A stretch of 64,000 nucleotides of DNA. Origin: Dyella sp. RRB7. GTDB taxonomy: Bacteria > Pseudomonadota > Gammaproteobacteria > Xanthomonadales > Rhodanobacteraceae. A program made the position numbers and the translations under genes. The notes beneath the pieces are model-generated. The model saw nothing but the letters and a program-made list of their open reading frames with translations. It made no database searches and had not been told where the DNA came from. The stretch spans positions 124,001 to 188,000 of the forward strand of contig NZ_JAKWJS010000004.1 of NCBI RefSeq assembly GCF_022761115.1. The letters run 5' to 3'. This document shows, piece by piece, positions 55,168-62,586 of the stretch. Each line of letters begins with the position of its first letter. The stretch's first letter is position 1.

Positions 55168-55797
55168 TCAGGACCGGTGCGGCACGAAACGCAGCGCCAC
55201 CGAGTTCATGCAATAGCGCAGGCCCGTCGGCGGCGGGCCATCGTCGAACACATGGCCGAGGTGACTGTCGCAGCCGGCACAGCTCACCGCCGTGCGTTCC
55301 CAGCCGAAACTGGTATCGAGCTTCTCGATCACATTGGTCTTGGCGATGGGCTGCCAGAAGCTGGGCCAGCCGGTGCCCGAGTCGAACTGGGTGGCGGCAT
55401 CGAACAACGCGGTATCGCAGCCCGGGCAGCGGTACAGGCCTGGCACCGCGGGTTTTTCGTGCTGTCCGCTGAAAGCGCGCTCGGTGCCGTCGCGGCGCAT
55501 GACATAGAAAGCGTCATCCGACAGCCGCTGATGCCACTGCGCCTCGGTGAGTACCAGCTTGCGCACATGGCATGACCCCAGGTGACGGCCATCGTCGGCG
55601 AAGCACTCCAGCAACACGTCCTGACCTTGCGCGGCGAGTGTCGTTGGCGCCGCCGCCATGGCATCGCCAATCCATGGCGCGCGCCCGAACAGGCGTGGCA
55701 GCAGCAAGCCACCCACGGCCGCCATGGCGCCTCCGGTGATCGCCGCACGCAGAAAGCGGCGGCGTTCCAGCCTTACGATGTCCTGGGTACGGGACAT
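55168..55797 (-). CDS. msrB: Tat-exported peptide-methionine (R)-S-oxide reductase MsrB
   Basis: A 209-aa methionine-R-sulfoxide reductase. A twin-arginine signal (RLERRRFLRAAITGG, res 10-24) gives periplasmic location, unlike cytosolic MsrB. The domain has zinc Cys pairs 124/127 (YRCPGCD) and 173/176 (SCAGCDSHLGHVF), the GTGWPSFW motif and catalytic Cys196 in RYCMNSV. It lies 30 bp downstream of dipZ on the same strand. DipZ probably supplies the reductant it needs outside the cytoplasm. Expression is likely controlled by the promoter-like element before dipZ. Confidence 0.94.
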   Translation of the reverse strand: MSRTQDIVRLERRRFLRAAITGGAMAAVGGLLLPRLFGRAPWIGDAMAAAPTTLAAQGQDVLLECFADDGRHLGSCHVRKLVLTEAQWHQRLSDDAFYVMRRDGTERAFSGQHEKPAVPGLYRCPGCDTALFDAATQFDSGTGWPSFWQPIAKTNVIEKLDTSFGWERTAVSCAGCDSHLGHVFDDGPPPTGLRYCMNSVALRFVPHRS

Positions 55798-55827
55798 GGC
55801 AAACCTCCAACACGTAGGATGCGTGGA

Positions 55828-57549
55828 TCAACCAAAGGTGAAGGCGTAGGCCTGTACGCCCGGGTCGAGGAAGGTGATTTCAAAGGTGCGTTCGCCGGTG
55901 CCATGGGCCTGGCGCACCAGCTGGTACAGGCGCTGCGCCGTAACGGTGCCGTTACCGTCGGCATCGGTGTCCATGCCGTGATCGGCGCCGGGCGCCTTGC
56001 CGTCGATCGACACGCGGAAGCGCACCGGCTTGCCGTCGTTGCCAGGGCCCAGCACCAAATGCAGGTCGCGTCCGCGGAAGCGATAGACGATGCGGCCGTT
56101 GGCGCGTTCGAGCACGGCGTTCTCGTCGCGCACCGTCCAGCGGCCGTCCAGCGCCCACTGGTTGGTCATCAGCGTGGCCGGCGCGTGATAAGTCCACGCG
56201 TCATCGTGGGCCACCCGGCCACCGGCGAAGTTCTCCGCGCGGGCATAGCCCACGTAGGTTTCCGGTGAGCGTGTCGCATCGCCGGAGCCCGCCGCTTCGG
56301 CACCCTGCGCACCCGGCTGCACATAACCGCCCGGCAGGTTCTTCTGGCCGGCCTCGGTGAGCAGCTGGCGGATCACGTCCTCGCTCTGCGCGTAGTCGCC
56401 TTCGCCGAAATGGTGGTGACGGATACGGCCTTGCGTGTCGATGAAGTAATGCGCGGGCCAGTACTCGTTGTTGAAGCCCTTCCAGATGGCGTAGTCGTTG
56501 TCGAGCGCGACCGGATAGTCGACGCCCAGATCCTTCACGGCCTTGATGACGTTCTGCGGTTCTTTCTCGAAGGCGAACTCCGGCGCATGCACGCCGATCA
56601 CCACCAGGCCGTGGTCCTTGTACTTGTCGGCCCAGGCGTGCACGTAGGGCAGCGCGCGGATGCAGTTGATGCAGGAGTAGGTCCAGAAATCGACCAGCAC
56701 CACCTTGCCGCGCAGCGACTGCACCGTCAGTGGCGGGCTGTTGAGCCATTGCGTGGCACCCGCCAGCGACGGCAGCTCGCCCTCGATCGGCAGCGGTTCG
56801 CCAGCCTGCACCACCGGCTGCGCTGCCGGTGCGGGACGTGTGGCGTCGATCAGCTTCTGCTCGATACCGCCCGTGCTGGCCAGCGACACGCGCGTCAGCA
56901 AGCCGGTATCGACACCTAGCGCGATCATCGCCACACCAGCCAGCACCAGCACGCCAAGCGCACGCCGCAGCCACTCGCCGGCACCCAGCGAGCGCTTCAT
57001 CAAGGCGAACACCCGTCCGCCGATGATCAGCGCCAGCGCCAGCGAGGTTGCCGAGCCAGCGGCATAGGTGAGCAGCAGCAAGGTGGTCTGCACGCTGGCG
57101 CCATTGAGCGCTGCGCCGGTCAGCAATAGCCCGAGGATCGGTCCCGCGCACGGCGCCCACAGCAGGCCGGTAGCGACGCCAAGGCCCGCGGCGGACCACA
57201 CCGAATCGCCCTCGGCATCCGAGCGTTGCGTGAGCTTGTTGCCCAGCGCCACGAACGGGCGGCTGATCCATTCCGCCAGATGGCTGGAGAGCAGGGTGAG
57301 GCCGAGGATGGCCAGTACCACCATGGCGACGATGCGGCCGTACTGGTTCGCGCGGATGGCCCAGCCGCCGCCCACCGCCGCCAATGTGGCGACCAGGGCG
57401 AAGGTCAGCGCCATGCCCAGCAGCATGGGCAGGCCATTGCGCGCGAACGGACGGTCGGCCCGGGCGAACACAAAGGGCAATACCGGCAGGATGCACGGGC
57501 TGAGGATGGTCAGCACACCACCGAGGTAGGCGAGGATCAGCACAAGCAT
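55828..57549 (-). CDS. dipZ: DipZ-type thiol-disulfide transporter (CcdA + TlpA-like + C-terminal domain)
   Basis: A 573-aa three-part protein. Res 1-220 form a CcdA-like membrane electron transporter with its two cysteines in LSPCILP (Cys19) and WAPCAGP (Cys134). Res 265-400 are a periplasmic TlpA/AhpC-type thioredoxin domain with CINC (Cys293, Cys296) in DFWTYSCINCIR. Res 430-573 form a beta-rich C-terminal domain as in DipZ. It moves electrons from cytosolic thioredoxin to periplasmic targets. AAAGGA stands nine bases before the ATG. A GTAACC-N16-CGAA element lies just upstream, and msrB follows in the operon. Confidence 0.93.
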   Translation of the reverse strand: MLVLILAYLGGVLTILSPCILPVLPFVFARADRPFARNGLPMLLGMALTFALVATLAAVGGGWAIRANQYGRIVAMVVLAILGLTLLSSHLAEWISRPFVALGNKLTQRSDAEGDSVWSAAGLGVATGLLWAPCAGPILGLLLTGAALNGASVQTTLLLLTYAAGSATSLALALIIGGRVFALMKRSLGAGEWLRRALGVLVLAGVAMIALGVDTGLLTRVSLASTGGIEQKLIDATRPAPAAQPVVQAGEPLPIEGELPSLAGATQWLNSPPLTVQSLRGKVVLVDFWTYSCINCIRALPYVHAWADKYKDHGLVVIGVHAPEFAFEKEPQNVIKAVKDLGVDYPVALDNDYAIWKGFNNEYWPAHYFIDTQGRIRHHHFGEGDYAQSEDVIRQLLTEAGQKNLPGGYVQPGAQGAEAAGSGDATRSPETYVGYARAENFAGGRVAHDDAWTYHAPATLMTNQWALDGRWTVRDENAVLERANGRIVYRFRGRDLHLVLGPGNDGKPVRFRVSIDGKAPGADHGMDTDADGNGTVTAQRLYQLVRQAHGTGERTFEITFLDPGVQAYAFTFG

Positions 57550-57581
57550 GCAGCAACATCCTTTGAGGGTTCGTGGGCTTA

Positions 57582-57607
57582 TTCGATGGCTACCGGCTGG
57601 CGGTTAC
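57582..57607 (-). promoter_or_regulatory. ECF (SigF-type) promoter of dipZ-msrB
   Basis: On the minus strand GTAACC (57602-57607), 16 bases, then CGAA (57582-57585). The start point would be near 57575, about 26 nt before the dipZ ATG, an ideal position. The same element with one mismatch occurs on the opposite strand 13 bp away. It matches the motif I recall for Caulobacter SigF (GTAACC and CGAA, 16-bp spacing). Confidence 0.75.
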
Positions 57608-57620
57608 CTGTCTGGCGGAA

Positions 57621-57646
57621 GTAACGCATGGGCCGACCGGCGCGAA
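57621..57646 (+). promoter_or_regulatory. ECF (SigF-type) promoter of the sigma-nrsF pair
   Basis: On the plus strand GTAACG (57621-57626), 16 bases, then CGAA (57643-57646), followed by TA as in the divergent copy. It would drive the sigma factor gene itself, giving autoregulation. The leader to the GTG at 57755 would be about 100 nt, or shorter if an upstream ATG is used. Confidence 0.7.
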
Positions 57647-57754
57647 TACCAGGAAGACCCGCCAACACCTGCGCCCATGCCTCCCAGCTTGACCACTACC
57701 GGCACAATGGTTCTAGATAGCGTCTTTCCCGTATGGGCAAGGACCGATGCTGCC

Positions 57755-58336
57755 GTGAGCGACGTCACCACCAGCGCCAGCGATTCGCCGGAACGACGAC
57801 GCGCAGCGTGGATGGCGGAGGCGCAAGCGGGCGACCGGCGCGCCTACGAGCGGGTGCTGGCCGAGTCCGTGCCGTTGATTCGTGCTGCCGCGCGGCGCCA
57901 GGGCGTGCCGATCGATCATGTGGATGATGTGGTGCAGGAAACCCTGCTCGCCGTGCATCGCGTCCGTCACACCTATGATCCGGCCCGTTCCTACGATGCC
58001 TGGCTCAGCGCCATCGCCAGCCGGCGCGCGGTCGACGCCTTGCGCAGCCAGGGGCGGCGGGGGCGGCGCGAACTGCATGACGAGCATGCGTTCGATACGC
58101 ATGCCGACGTGGATGACGCCACCGCGTCGACCGAGCGGGAACAAGACGCACGCCGCCTGCGCGAGGCCATTGCGGCACTGCCGCCAGGACAGCGCGAGGC
58201 CGTCGAACAACTAGGCCTCAAGGAGCGCTCGCTGGCCGAAGCCGCTGCCATTACCGGGCGCCAGTCGGGTGCCTTGAAAGTGAACCTGCATCGCGCCCTG
58301 AAGGCGCTGCGCACCCGTTTCCATGGAGATCCCTGA
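57755..58336 (+). CDS. ECF sigma factor (SigF/EcfF-like)
   Basis: A 193-aa ECF sigma factor. Region 2 has AGDRRAYERVLAESVPLIRAAARRQ, DHVDDVVQETLLAVHRVRHTYDP and YDAWLSAIASRRAVDALR. Region 4 reads ALPPGQREAVEQLGLKERSLAEAAAITGRQSGALKVNLHRALKAL in helix-turn-helix order. The GTG at 57755 is preferred (AAGGA 11 bases upstream); ATGs at 57677 and 57707 would add N-terminal residues without recognisable domain content. The next gene, five bases on, is its NrsF-family anti-sigma factor. Divergent dipZ-msrB is the likely target. Confidence 0.92.
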   Translation: MSDVTTSASDSPERRRAAWMAEAQAGDRRAYERVLAESVPLIRAAARRQGVPIDHVDDVVQETLLAVHRVRHTYDPARSYDAWLSAIASRRAVDALRSQGRRGRRELHDEHAFDTHADVDDATASTEREQDARRLREAIAALPPGQREAVEQLGLKERSLAEAAAITGRQSGALKVNLHRALKALRTRFHGDP

Positions 58337-58341
58337 GCATC

Positions 58342-58995
58342 ATGTCCGAGCCGCGACTCACCGAGTCACTGATCCAGTCGCTGGGCGAACAGCTCACGCC
58401 GGTGCGGCGGTTGCCGCCACCGTGGCTGCGCACGGCGGGCTGGCTGCTGGCCGTCGCGGCGATTGCGACCTGGCTGCTGGCGCACTATGGCATCGCCGGC
58501 ATGCTCCGGCGCTGGAGCGGCACGCCGGACCTGGCCATGGCCGGCATCGGCGCCGTGATCACCGCCGTGTGCGCCGCCTGGGCTGCTTTCGCGCTTGGCG
58601 TGCCGGGGCGTTCGGCACGCTGGGCCTGGCTGCCTCTGCCGGGCCTGTTGCTTTGGGTGAGCGCCAGCGGCATGGGCTGCCTGCGCCAATGGGTGGCACC
58701 GGCCACGCACGTGGCCAGCCTGCCCGAAGCGAACGACTGCCTGGTCTTTATCATCAGTTTCTCGATACCGCTGTCGGCGCTGCTGATCCTGTTGCTGCGT
58801 CGGGCTTGTCCGCTGCGGCCGGTGCTTACGGCGGTGATGATCGGTTTGGCCAGCGCGGCCGCATCGGCCGGGTTGCTGGAGATCTGTCATTCCTTCGACT
58901 CGACTGCCACCGATTTGATGATGCATGCGCTGGCCGTCGCCATCGTGGTTGCCGTCAATGCCGCCATGGGCGGCCGCCTGCTGCAGCCCAGGTGA
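58342..58995 (+). CDS. nrsF: NrsF family anti-sigma factor (DUF1109)
   Basis: A 217-aa membrane protein with six helices (about res 29-49, 64-86, 94-114, 133-153, 160-181, 192-212), the DUF1109/NrsF layout. Cysteines include Cys133 (EANDCLVF) and Cys182 (LEICHSFDSTATDLMMH), placed like the two conserved Cys reported as needed for sensing in Caulobacter NrsF (about 131 and 181, from memory). It should hold the ECF sigma factor at the membrane and release it when the cysteines are oxidised or bind metal. Cotranscribed with the sigma gene. Confidence 0.9.
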   Translation: MSEPRLTESLIQSLGEQLTPVRRLPPPWLRTAGWLLAVAAIATWLLAHYGIAGMLRRWSGTPDLAMAGIGAVITAVCAAWAAFALGVPGRSARWAWLPLPGLLLWVSASGMGCLRQWVAPATHVASLPEANDCLVFIISFSIPLSALLILLLRRACPLRPVLTAVMIGLASAAASAGLLEICHSFDSTATDLMMHALAVAIVVAVNAAMGGRLLQPR

Positions 58996-59461
58996 TGGGC
59001 TTGGATGAGCTGTTGCGACGCAACACGCTGATGTCGGCGAGCCATCGCGCGGCGATCATGACGATGATCGTTCGAACTCAATCAGGCCATGGGATGGGCT
59101 ATTCCAAGTCGCGGCTGATGAGCGGTACGGCGGCGCTTGAAGCAGCGCAGCAATCCTTCCGGCTTGCCGATATTGATGCTGAATGAGCATTGCGGCATGA
59201 CACATTCCCGTGCCGTGCACGGGTATACGCTTGCCCCGATGAGGGGCGCGATTGAGCAGTGAGCCGCACGCGCCCGGGTCGTGGTTTCACGGATCAGGGA
59301 CGACCCGTTCGCATCGGGCAGGACTGCTGATGTGGCATGGCCGGCGCTGGCGCAAGCCGGTGCCGGATCGCCGGAGCCGCCCGGGAAGGGCGGCCACGGT
59401 TGCTCCATGGAAGTGCGGCCTTGCCGCACGGTTACCCTACCGCTTCAGGAGATACGTACCT
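58996..59461. other. intergenic region without recognisable gene
   Basis: These 466 bp follow nrsF. Short frames exist on both strands but none has a supported start, codon pattern or family resemblance. A seven-base inverted repeat GTGCGGC/GCCGCAC (59413-59429) lies 32 bp before the next gene. The only GTAACC here (minus strand, 59430-59435) lacks CGAA at 16 bp, so I assign no SigF-type promoter. Confidence 0.5.
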
Positions 59462-59740
59462 ATGAAAGTTTCCCGTTACGCCGTACTCGCTCTTGCGACC
59501 GCCGTCGTCTTCGGTGTGGCCATGTCGCCGGTCATGGCGCAGAGCGCGACCCCGCCGCAGTCCGCCCAGGACGCCAGCCAGAACGCCATGAAGTCCAGCT
59601 CGGACGCCATGAAGTCCAGCAGCGATGCGATGAAGAGCGACGCCAAGGGCACGACCAGCGACGCCACCAAGAGCACCACGCATCACAAGAAGCACAGCAC
59701 CACCAGCAAGCCTGCGGAAGCTTCATCCAGCGGCCACTGA
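59462..59740 (+). CDS. small secreted protein with AMKSSSD repeats
   Basis: A 92-aa exported protein. The signal peptide ends in SPVMA before QSAT. The mature 66 residues are low-complexity: three heptad-like units NAMKSSSD, AMKSSSD and AMKSDAK, then a Thr/Ser/Lys/His-rich tail (STTHHKKHSTTSK). It recalls the MxKDx-type repeat peptides often found near ECF sigma genes, though the mature part has only three Met. AGGAG nine bases before the ATG supports the start. Function unknown; a sacrificial-methionine or metal-binding role is conceivable but unproven. Confidence 0.82.
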   Translation: MKVSRYAVLALATAVVFGVAMSPVMAQSATPPQSAQDASQNAMKSSSDAMKSSSDAMKSDAKGTTSDATKSTTHHKKHSTTSKPAEASSSGH

Positions 59741-59752
59741 GCGCCTCTGATC

Positions 59753-59784
59753 GGCAAGGCTCTCCCTGCCAGGAGAGCCTTGCC
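59753..59784 (+). terminator. hairpin after the small secreted protein gene
   Basis: A 13-bp perfect stem GGCAAGGCTCTCC/GGAGAGCCTTGCC with a six-base loop lies 12 bp after the stop. No T-run follows. It is probably the end of the transcript or a stabiliser of its 3' end. Confidence 0.65.
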
Positions 59785-59830
59785 GTGGGACGTGGTGTAA
59801 TGCGCTGCGATGCGTAGCGGACCTGACACC

Positions 59831-60898
59831 ATGTCCTCCCTGTTCCTCGAGCGCCTGGGCGTGACCCAGCCGCTGGTTCTCGCGCCCATGTCGGGCGCAT
59901 CCACGCCTGCGCTGGTGGCCGCCGTATCGAGTGCGGGCGGACTCGGTTCGCATGGCGCGGGTTATCTCGCACCGCAGGCGATCCTGGACGACGCCGCAAA
60001 AATCCGCGCGCTGACCGACCGGCCGTTCGCGCTGAACCTGTTCGTGCTGCCCGATGACTTCCACGAAGACGAGCCGGCGATCGACTTCGCCCGCGCCACG
60101 CTCGACACGCTGATGGAGCGCGAAGGGCTGGCCATACGCAGCAGCCTTCCCGAACGCTGGGCGCCGCGCTTTTCCGACCAGTTTGCCGCGCTATGCGAGG
60201 CGCGCCCGGCGGTGGCCAGTTTCACCTTCAACCTGCTGACGCCAGCGCAGCTGCGTGAACTCAAGCGACGGGGCATCACCGTGGTCGGCACCGCCACCTC
60301 GGTGGCGGAAGCGCGCGCCTGGGCCGAGCTGGGCGCCGATGCGGTGAGCCTGCAGGGCGCCGAGGCCGGTGGCCATCGCGGTACCTTCCTGCACGAGCCG
60401 GAGGAGGCCATGATCGGCCTGTTCGCCCTGCTGCCGCTGGCCGCGCGCGCCGTGGATATTCCGCTGATCGCCGGGGGCGGCATCATGGATGGCCGCGGCA
60501 TGCTGGCGGCCGAACTGCTGGGCGCCACGGTGAGCCAGCTCGGCACGGCCTTCCTGGCCTGCCCGGAATCGTCGGCGGCCCAGGCCTGGAAACAGGATCT
60601 GGCGCAGGCCGACGACGTACGCATCACCACTATTCGCAGCTTCTCCGGGCGCGCGGCGCGCGGCCTGCGCAACCACTATGTCGAGGCCATGAAGCCTTAC
60701 GAGGCAAGGCTTCCGGCCTATCCGGTGATGAATGCCCTGACCGCCCCGCTGCGCCGTGCCGCCGCTGCCGCAGGGCGGGGCGACCTGATCTCGGAATGGT
60801 GCGGGCAGGCCGCCACCCTGTCGCGCCCCATGCCGGCCGCCGCGCTGGTGACGACCCTGTTACAGGAGTATGCCCAGGCCCGTCACCGCCTCGCTTGA
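59831..60898 (+). CDS. nitronate monooxygenase family flavoenzyme (NMO/2-nitropropane dioxygenase)
   Basis: A 355-aa FMN-dependent TIM-barrel enzyme of class I nitronate monooxygenases, which detoxify nitronates such as propionate-3-nitronate. LVLAPMSGASTPALVAAVSSAGGLG (split) is the N-terminal FMN loop, GADAVSLQGAEAGGHRGTF (near res 175) holds the catalytic His, and IAGGGIMDGRGMLAAELLGA the phosphate-binding GGG. FSGRAARGLRNHYVE is the C-terminal signature. It is the last gene of the redox segment between nadD and rsfS. Confidence 0.92.
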   Translation: MSSLFLERLGVTQPLVLAPMSGASTPALVAAVSSAGGLGSHGAGYLAPQAILDDAAKIRALTDRPFALNLFVLPDDFHEDEPAIDFARATLDTLMEREGLAIRSSLPERWAPRFSDQFAALCEARPAVASFTFNLLTPAQLRELKRRGITVVGTATSVAEARAWAELGADAVSLQGAEAGGHRGTFLHEPEEAMIGLFALLPLAARAVDIPLIAGGGIMDGRGMLAAELLGATVSQLGTAFLACPESSAAQAWKQDLAQADDVRITTIRSFSGRAARGLRNHYVEAMKPYEARLPAYPVMNALTAPLRRAAAAAGRGDLISEWCGQAATLSRPMPAAALVTTLLQEYAQARHRLA

Positions 60899-60973
60899 CG
60901 TGGGCTTCAAGCCAGGGCGTTATACTGCGCCCGCGCCATCCCGCGTATCGATCCCGCATCGAGGCAACCGCAC

Positions 60974-61366
60974 TTGAGTCAGATCTCCCAGCGCAGCACC
61001 AAACCCGCCACCACGGCGGTCGTTCGCAAGCATGTCATCGACGCGCTCGACGAACTGAAGGCCAAGGATGTTCGTGAAATCGACGTCCGTGGCAAAACCT
61101 CCATCGCCGATCTGCTGGTCATCGCTTCCGGCACCTCCGCGCGCCACGTCAAATCCATCGCCGACGAAGTCGTCAAGTTCGCCAAGAAGGCGGGCGTGAT
61201 GCCGCTCGGCGTGGAAGGCGAGCAGGAAGCCGAATGGGTGCTGGTGGACCTGGGTGACGTGATCGTGCACGTCATGCTGCCGCGCATCCGCGAGTTCTAC
61301 GGCCTGGAAAGGCTGTGGACGGTGGGCGACCGCGACATCGACGCCGAAGCCGTTAGCGTGGGCTGA
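60974..61366 (+). CDS. rsfS: ribosomal silencing factor RsfS
   Basis: A 130-aa protein that binds ribosomal protein L14 (uL14) and blocks subunit joining in starvation. [44 protein letters not shown] (in order, res 20-63) and [34 protein letters not shown] are the complete family domain. No ATG or GTG exists near the N-terminus; TTG at 60974 is the best start, with GAGG ten bases upstream. A TATACT hexamer at 60921-60926 with a distant TTGACG suggests its own promoter. It is cut off from nadD, its usual neighbour. Confidence 0.95.
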   Translation: MSQISQRSTKPATTAVVRKHVIDALDELKAKDVREIDVRGKTSIADLLVIASGTSARHVKSIADEVVKFAKKAGVMPLGVEGEQEAEWVLVDLGDVIVHVMLPRIREFYGLERLWTVGDRDIDAEAVSVG

Positions 61367-61454
61367 TGGCCCGTGTGCTGGCGGTACCCGTCACGCGCGC
61401 CATTGGCGCGCGCGTGAACGTGTCGGTTGTTTCCCTACTCACCCGTTTTCCTTC

Positions 61455-61925
61455 ATGCGTGCACGCCTGATCGCCGTCGGTGAACGCATGCCCGCGTGGG
61501 TGGCGGAGGGCTTTGCCGAGTATCGCAAGCGGCTCTCGCACGAGCTGCCGCTGGAGCTGGTCGAGCTCAAGCCCGGCGTGCGCGGCAAGGGCCGTGACGA
61601 TGCGCGCGCCATCCTGGACGAAGGTGCGGCGATTCTTGCCGCGCTGCCGCGCGACATCCACGTCGTGGCGCTGGATGGACGCGGCAAGACCTGGTCGAGC
61701 GAAGAGCTGGCCGGACAGCTGGCGAAGTGGCGCATGTCCGGGCGCGACCTGGCCTTTCTTATTGGCGGACCGGACGGTCACGCGCCCGACGTGCTCGCGC
61801 GCGCCGACCAGACATGGTCGCTGGGGCCGCTCACGCTGCCGCACATGCTGGTGCGGCTGGTGCTGGCCGAACAGCTGTATCGCGCCACCACCTTGCTGGC
61901 CGGTCACCCGTACCACCGCGCCTGA
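61455..61925 (+). CDS. rlmH: 23S rRNA pseudouridine-1915 N3-methyltransferase RlmH
   Basis: A 156-aa SPOUT methyltransferase that methylates pseudouridine 1915 in 23S rRNA helix 69. MRARLIAVGERMPAWVAEGFAEYRKRL (split) is the family start; LIGGPDGHAPDV (near res 102) and LTLPHMLVRLVLAEQLYRATT (near 126) form the trefoil-knot SAM site, ending HPYHRA. It follows rsfS by 88 bp, as in most gammaproteobacteria. Confidence 0.97.
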   Translation: MRARLIAVGERMPAWVAEGFAEYRKRLSHELPLELVELKPGVRGKGRDDARAILDEGAAILAALPRDIHVVALDGRGKTWSSEELAGQLAKWRMSGRDLAFLIGGPDGHAPDVLARADQTWSLGPLTLPHMLVRLVLAEQLYRATTLLAGHPYHRA

Positions 61926-62043
61926 GGGGTTCTCCCGTGGTCGCGCACGGGATGCAGTTCGGCAACAAACAAAGTGGTCATGTGCCCGCATGCCACTGCT
62001 GCCGCATACTCGCCGCATCTTCGCCAATCCCAAGGAACCGGGC

Positions 62044-62493
62044 ATGTCCATCACGGTGCGCCAGGCCACCATCCATGATCTCGACCTTATTGCGCCGCTG
62101 TTCGACGGCTATCGGCAGTTCTACGGCCAGCCGGCTGATATTGGCGCGGCGCAACGCTTTTTGCGTGAGCGTTTCCAGCATCACGAATCGGTGGTGCTGC
62201 TGGCCGTGAACGAGACAGGCGAGGGGGCTGGCTTCGTCCAGCTTTATCCGTTGTTCTCCTCGGTGCGCGCGGCGCGTACCTATCTGCTCAATGATCTTTT
62301 TGTCGCACCTGCGTCGCGTCGGCGTGGAGTGGCTGCGGCATTGATGCATGAAGCCGTGGATTACGCGCGCGCGGTCGGCGCGGTGGGGATGTCGCTGTCC
62401 ACCGCCCACACCAACGCAGCGGCGCAGCGGCTGTACGAATCGCTGGGCTGGAAGCGTGACGAGCAGTTCCGCGGGTACAGCCTCGCGTTTTAG
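62044..62493 (+). CDS. GNAT family N-acetyltransferase
   Basis: A 149-aa acetyltransferase. It starts MSITVRQATIHDLDLIAPLF, has YLLNDLFVAPASRRRGVAAALMHEAVDYA (strand 4 with the acetyl-CoA RRRGVA pyrophosphate loop, near res 80-108) and LSTAHTNAAAQRLYESLGWKRD (near 118-139). AAGGA eight bases before the ATG supports the start. Substrate unknown. Confidence 0.9.
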   Translation: MSITVRQATIHDLDLIAPLFDGYRQFYGQPADIGAAQRFLRERFQHHESVVLLAVNETGEGAGFVQLYPLFSSVRAARTYLLNDLFVAPASRRRGVAAALMHEAVDYARAVGAVGMSLSTAHTNAAAQRLYESLGWKRDEQFRGYSLAF

Positions 62494-62586
62494 GCCGGTT
62501 CCCGCATCAGACCATCGTCTAGCTTGCCAAGAGTTTGACGTGGCACGGCGTTACCATGGTGGGATTGTCACGCACGAGAAACCACC

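Noticed and set aside
59082-59429. Minus-strand frame of 115 codons in the gap after nrsF
   Set aside because: Pro/Arg/Ala/Cys-rich without motif, no ribosome site, and it would lie against the repeat-protein transcript.
59414-59435. GTAACC on the minus strand upstream of the small repeat-protein gene
   Set aside because: The bases 16 bp further are CTTC, not CGAA, and the strand points away from the gene.
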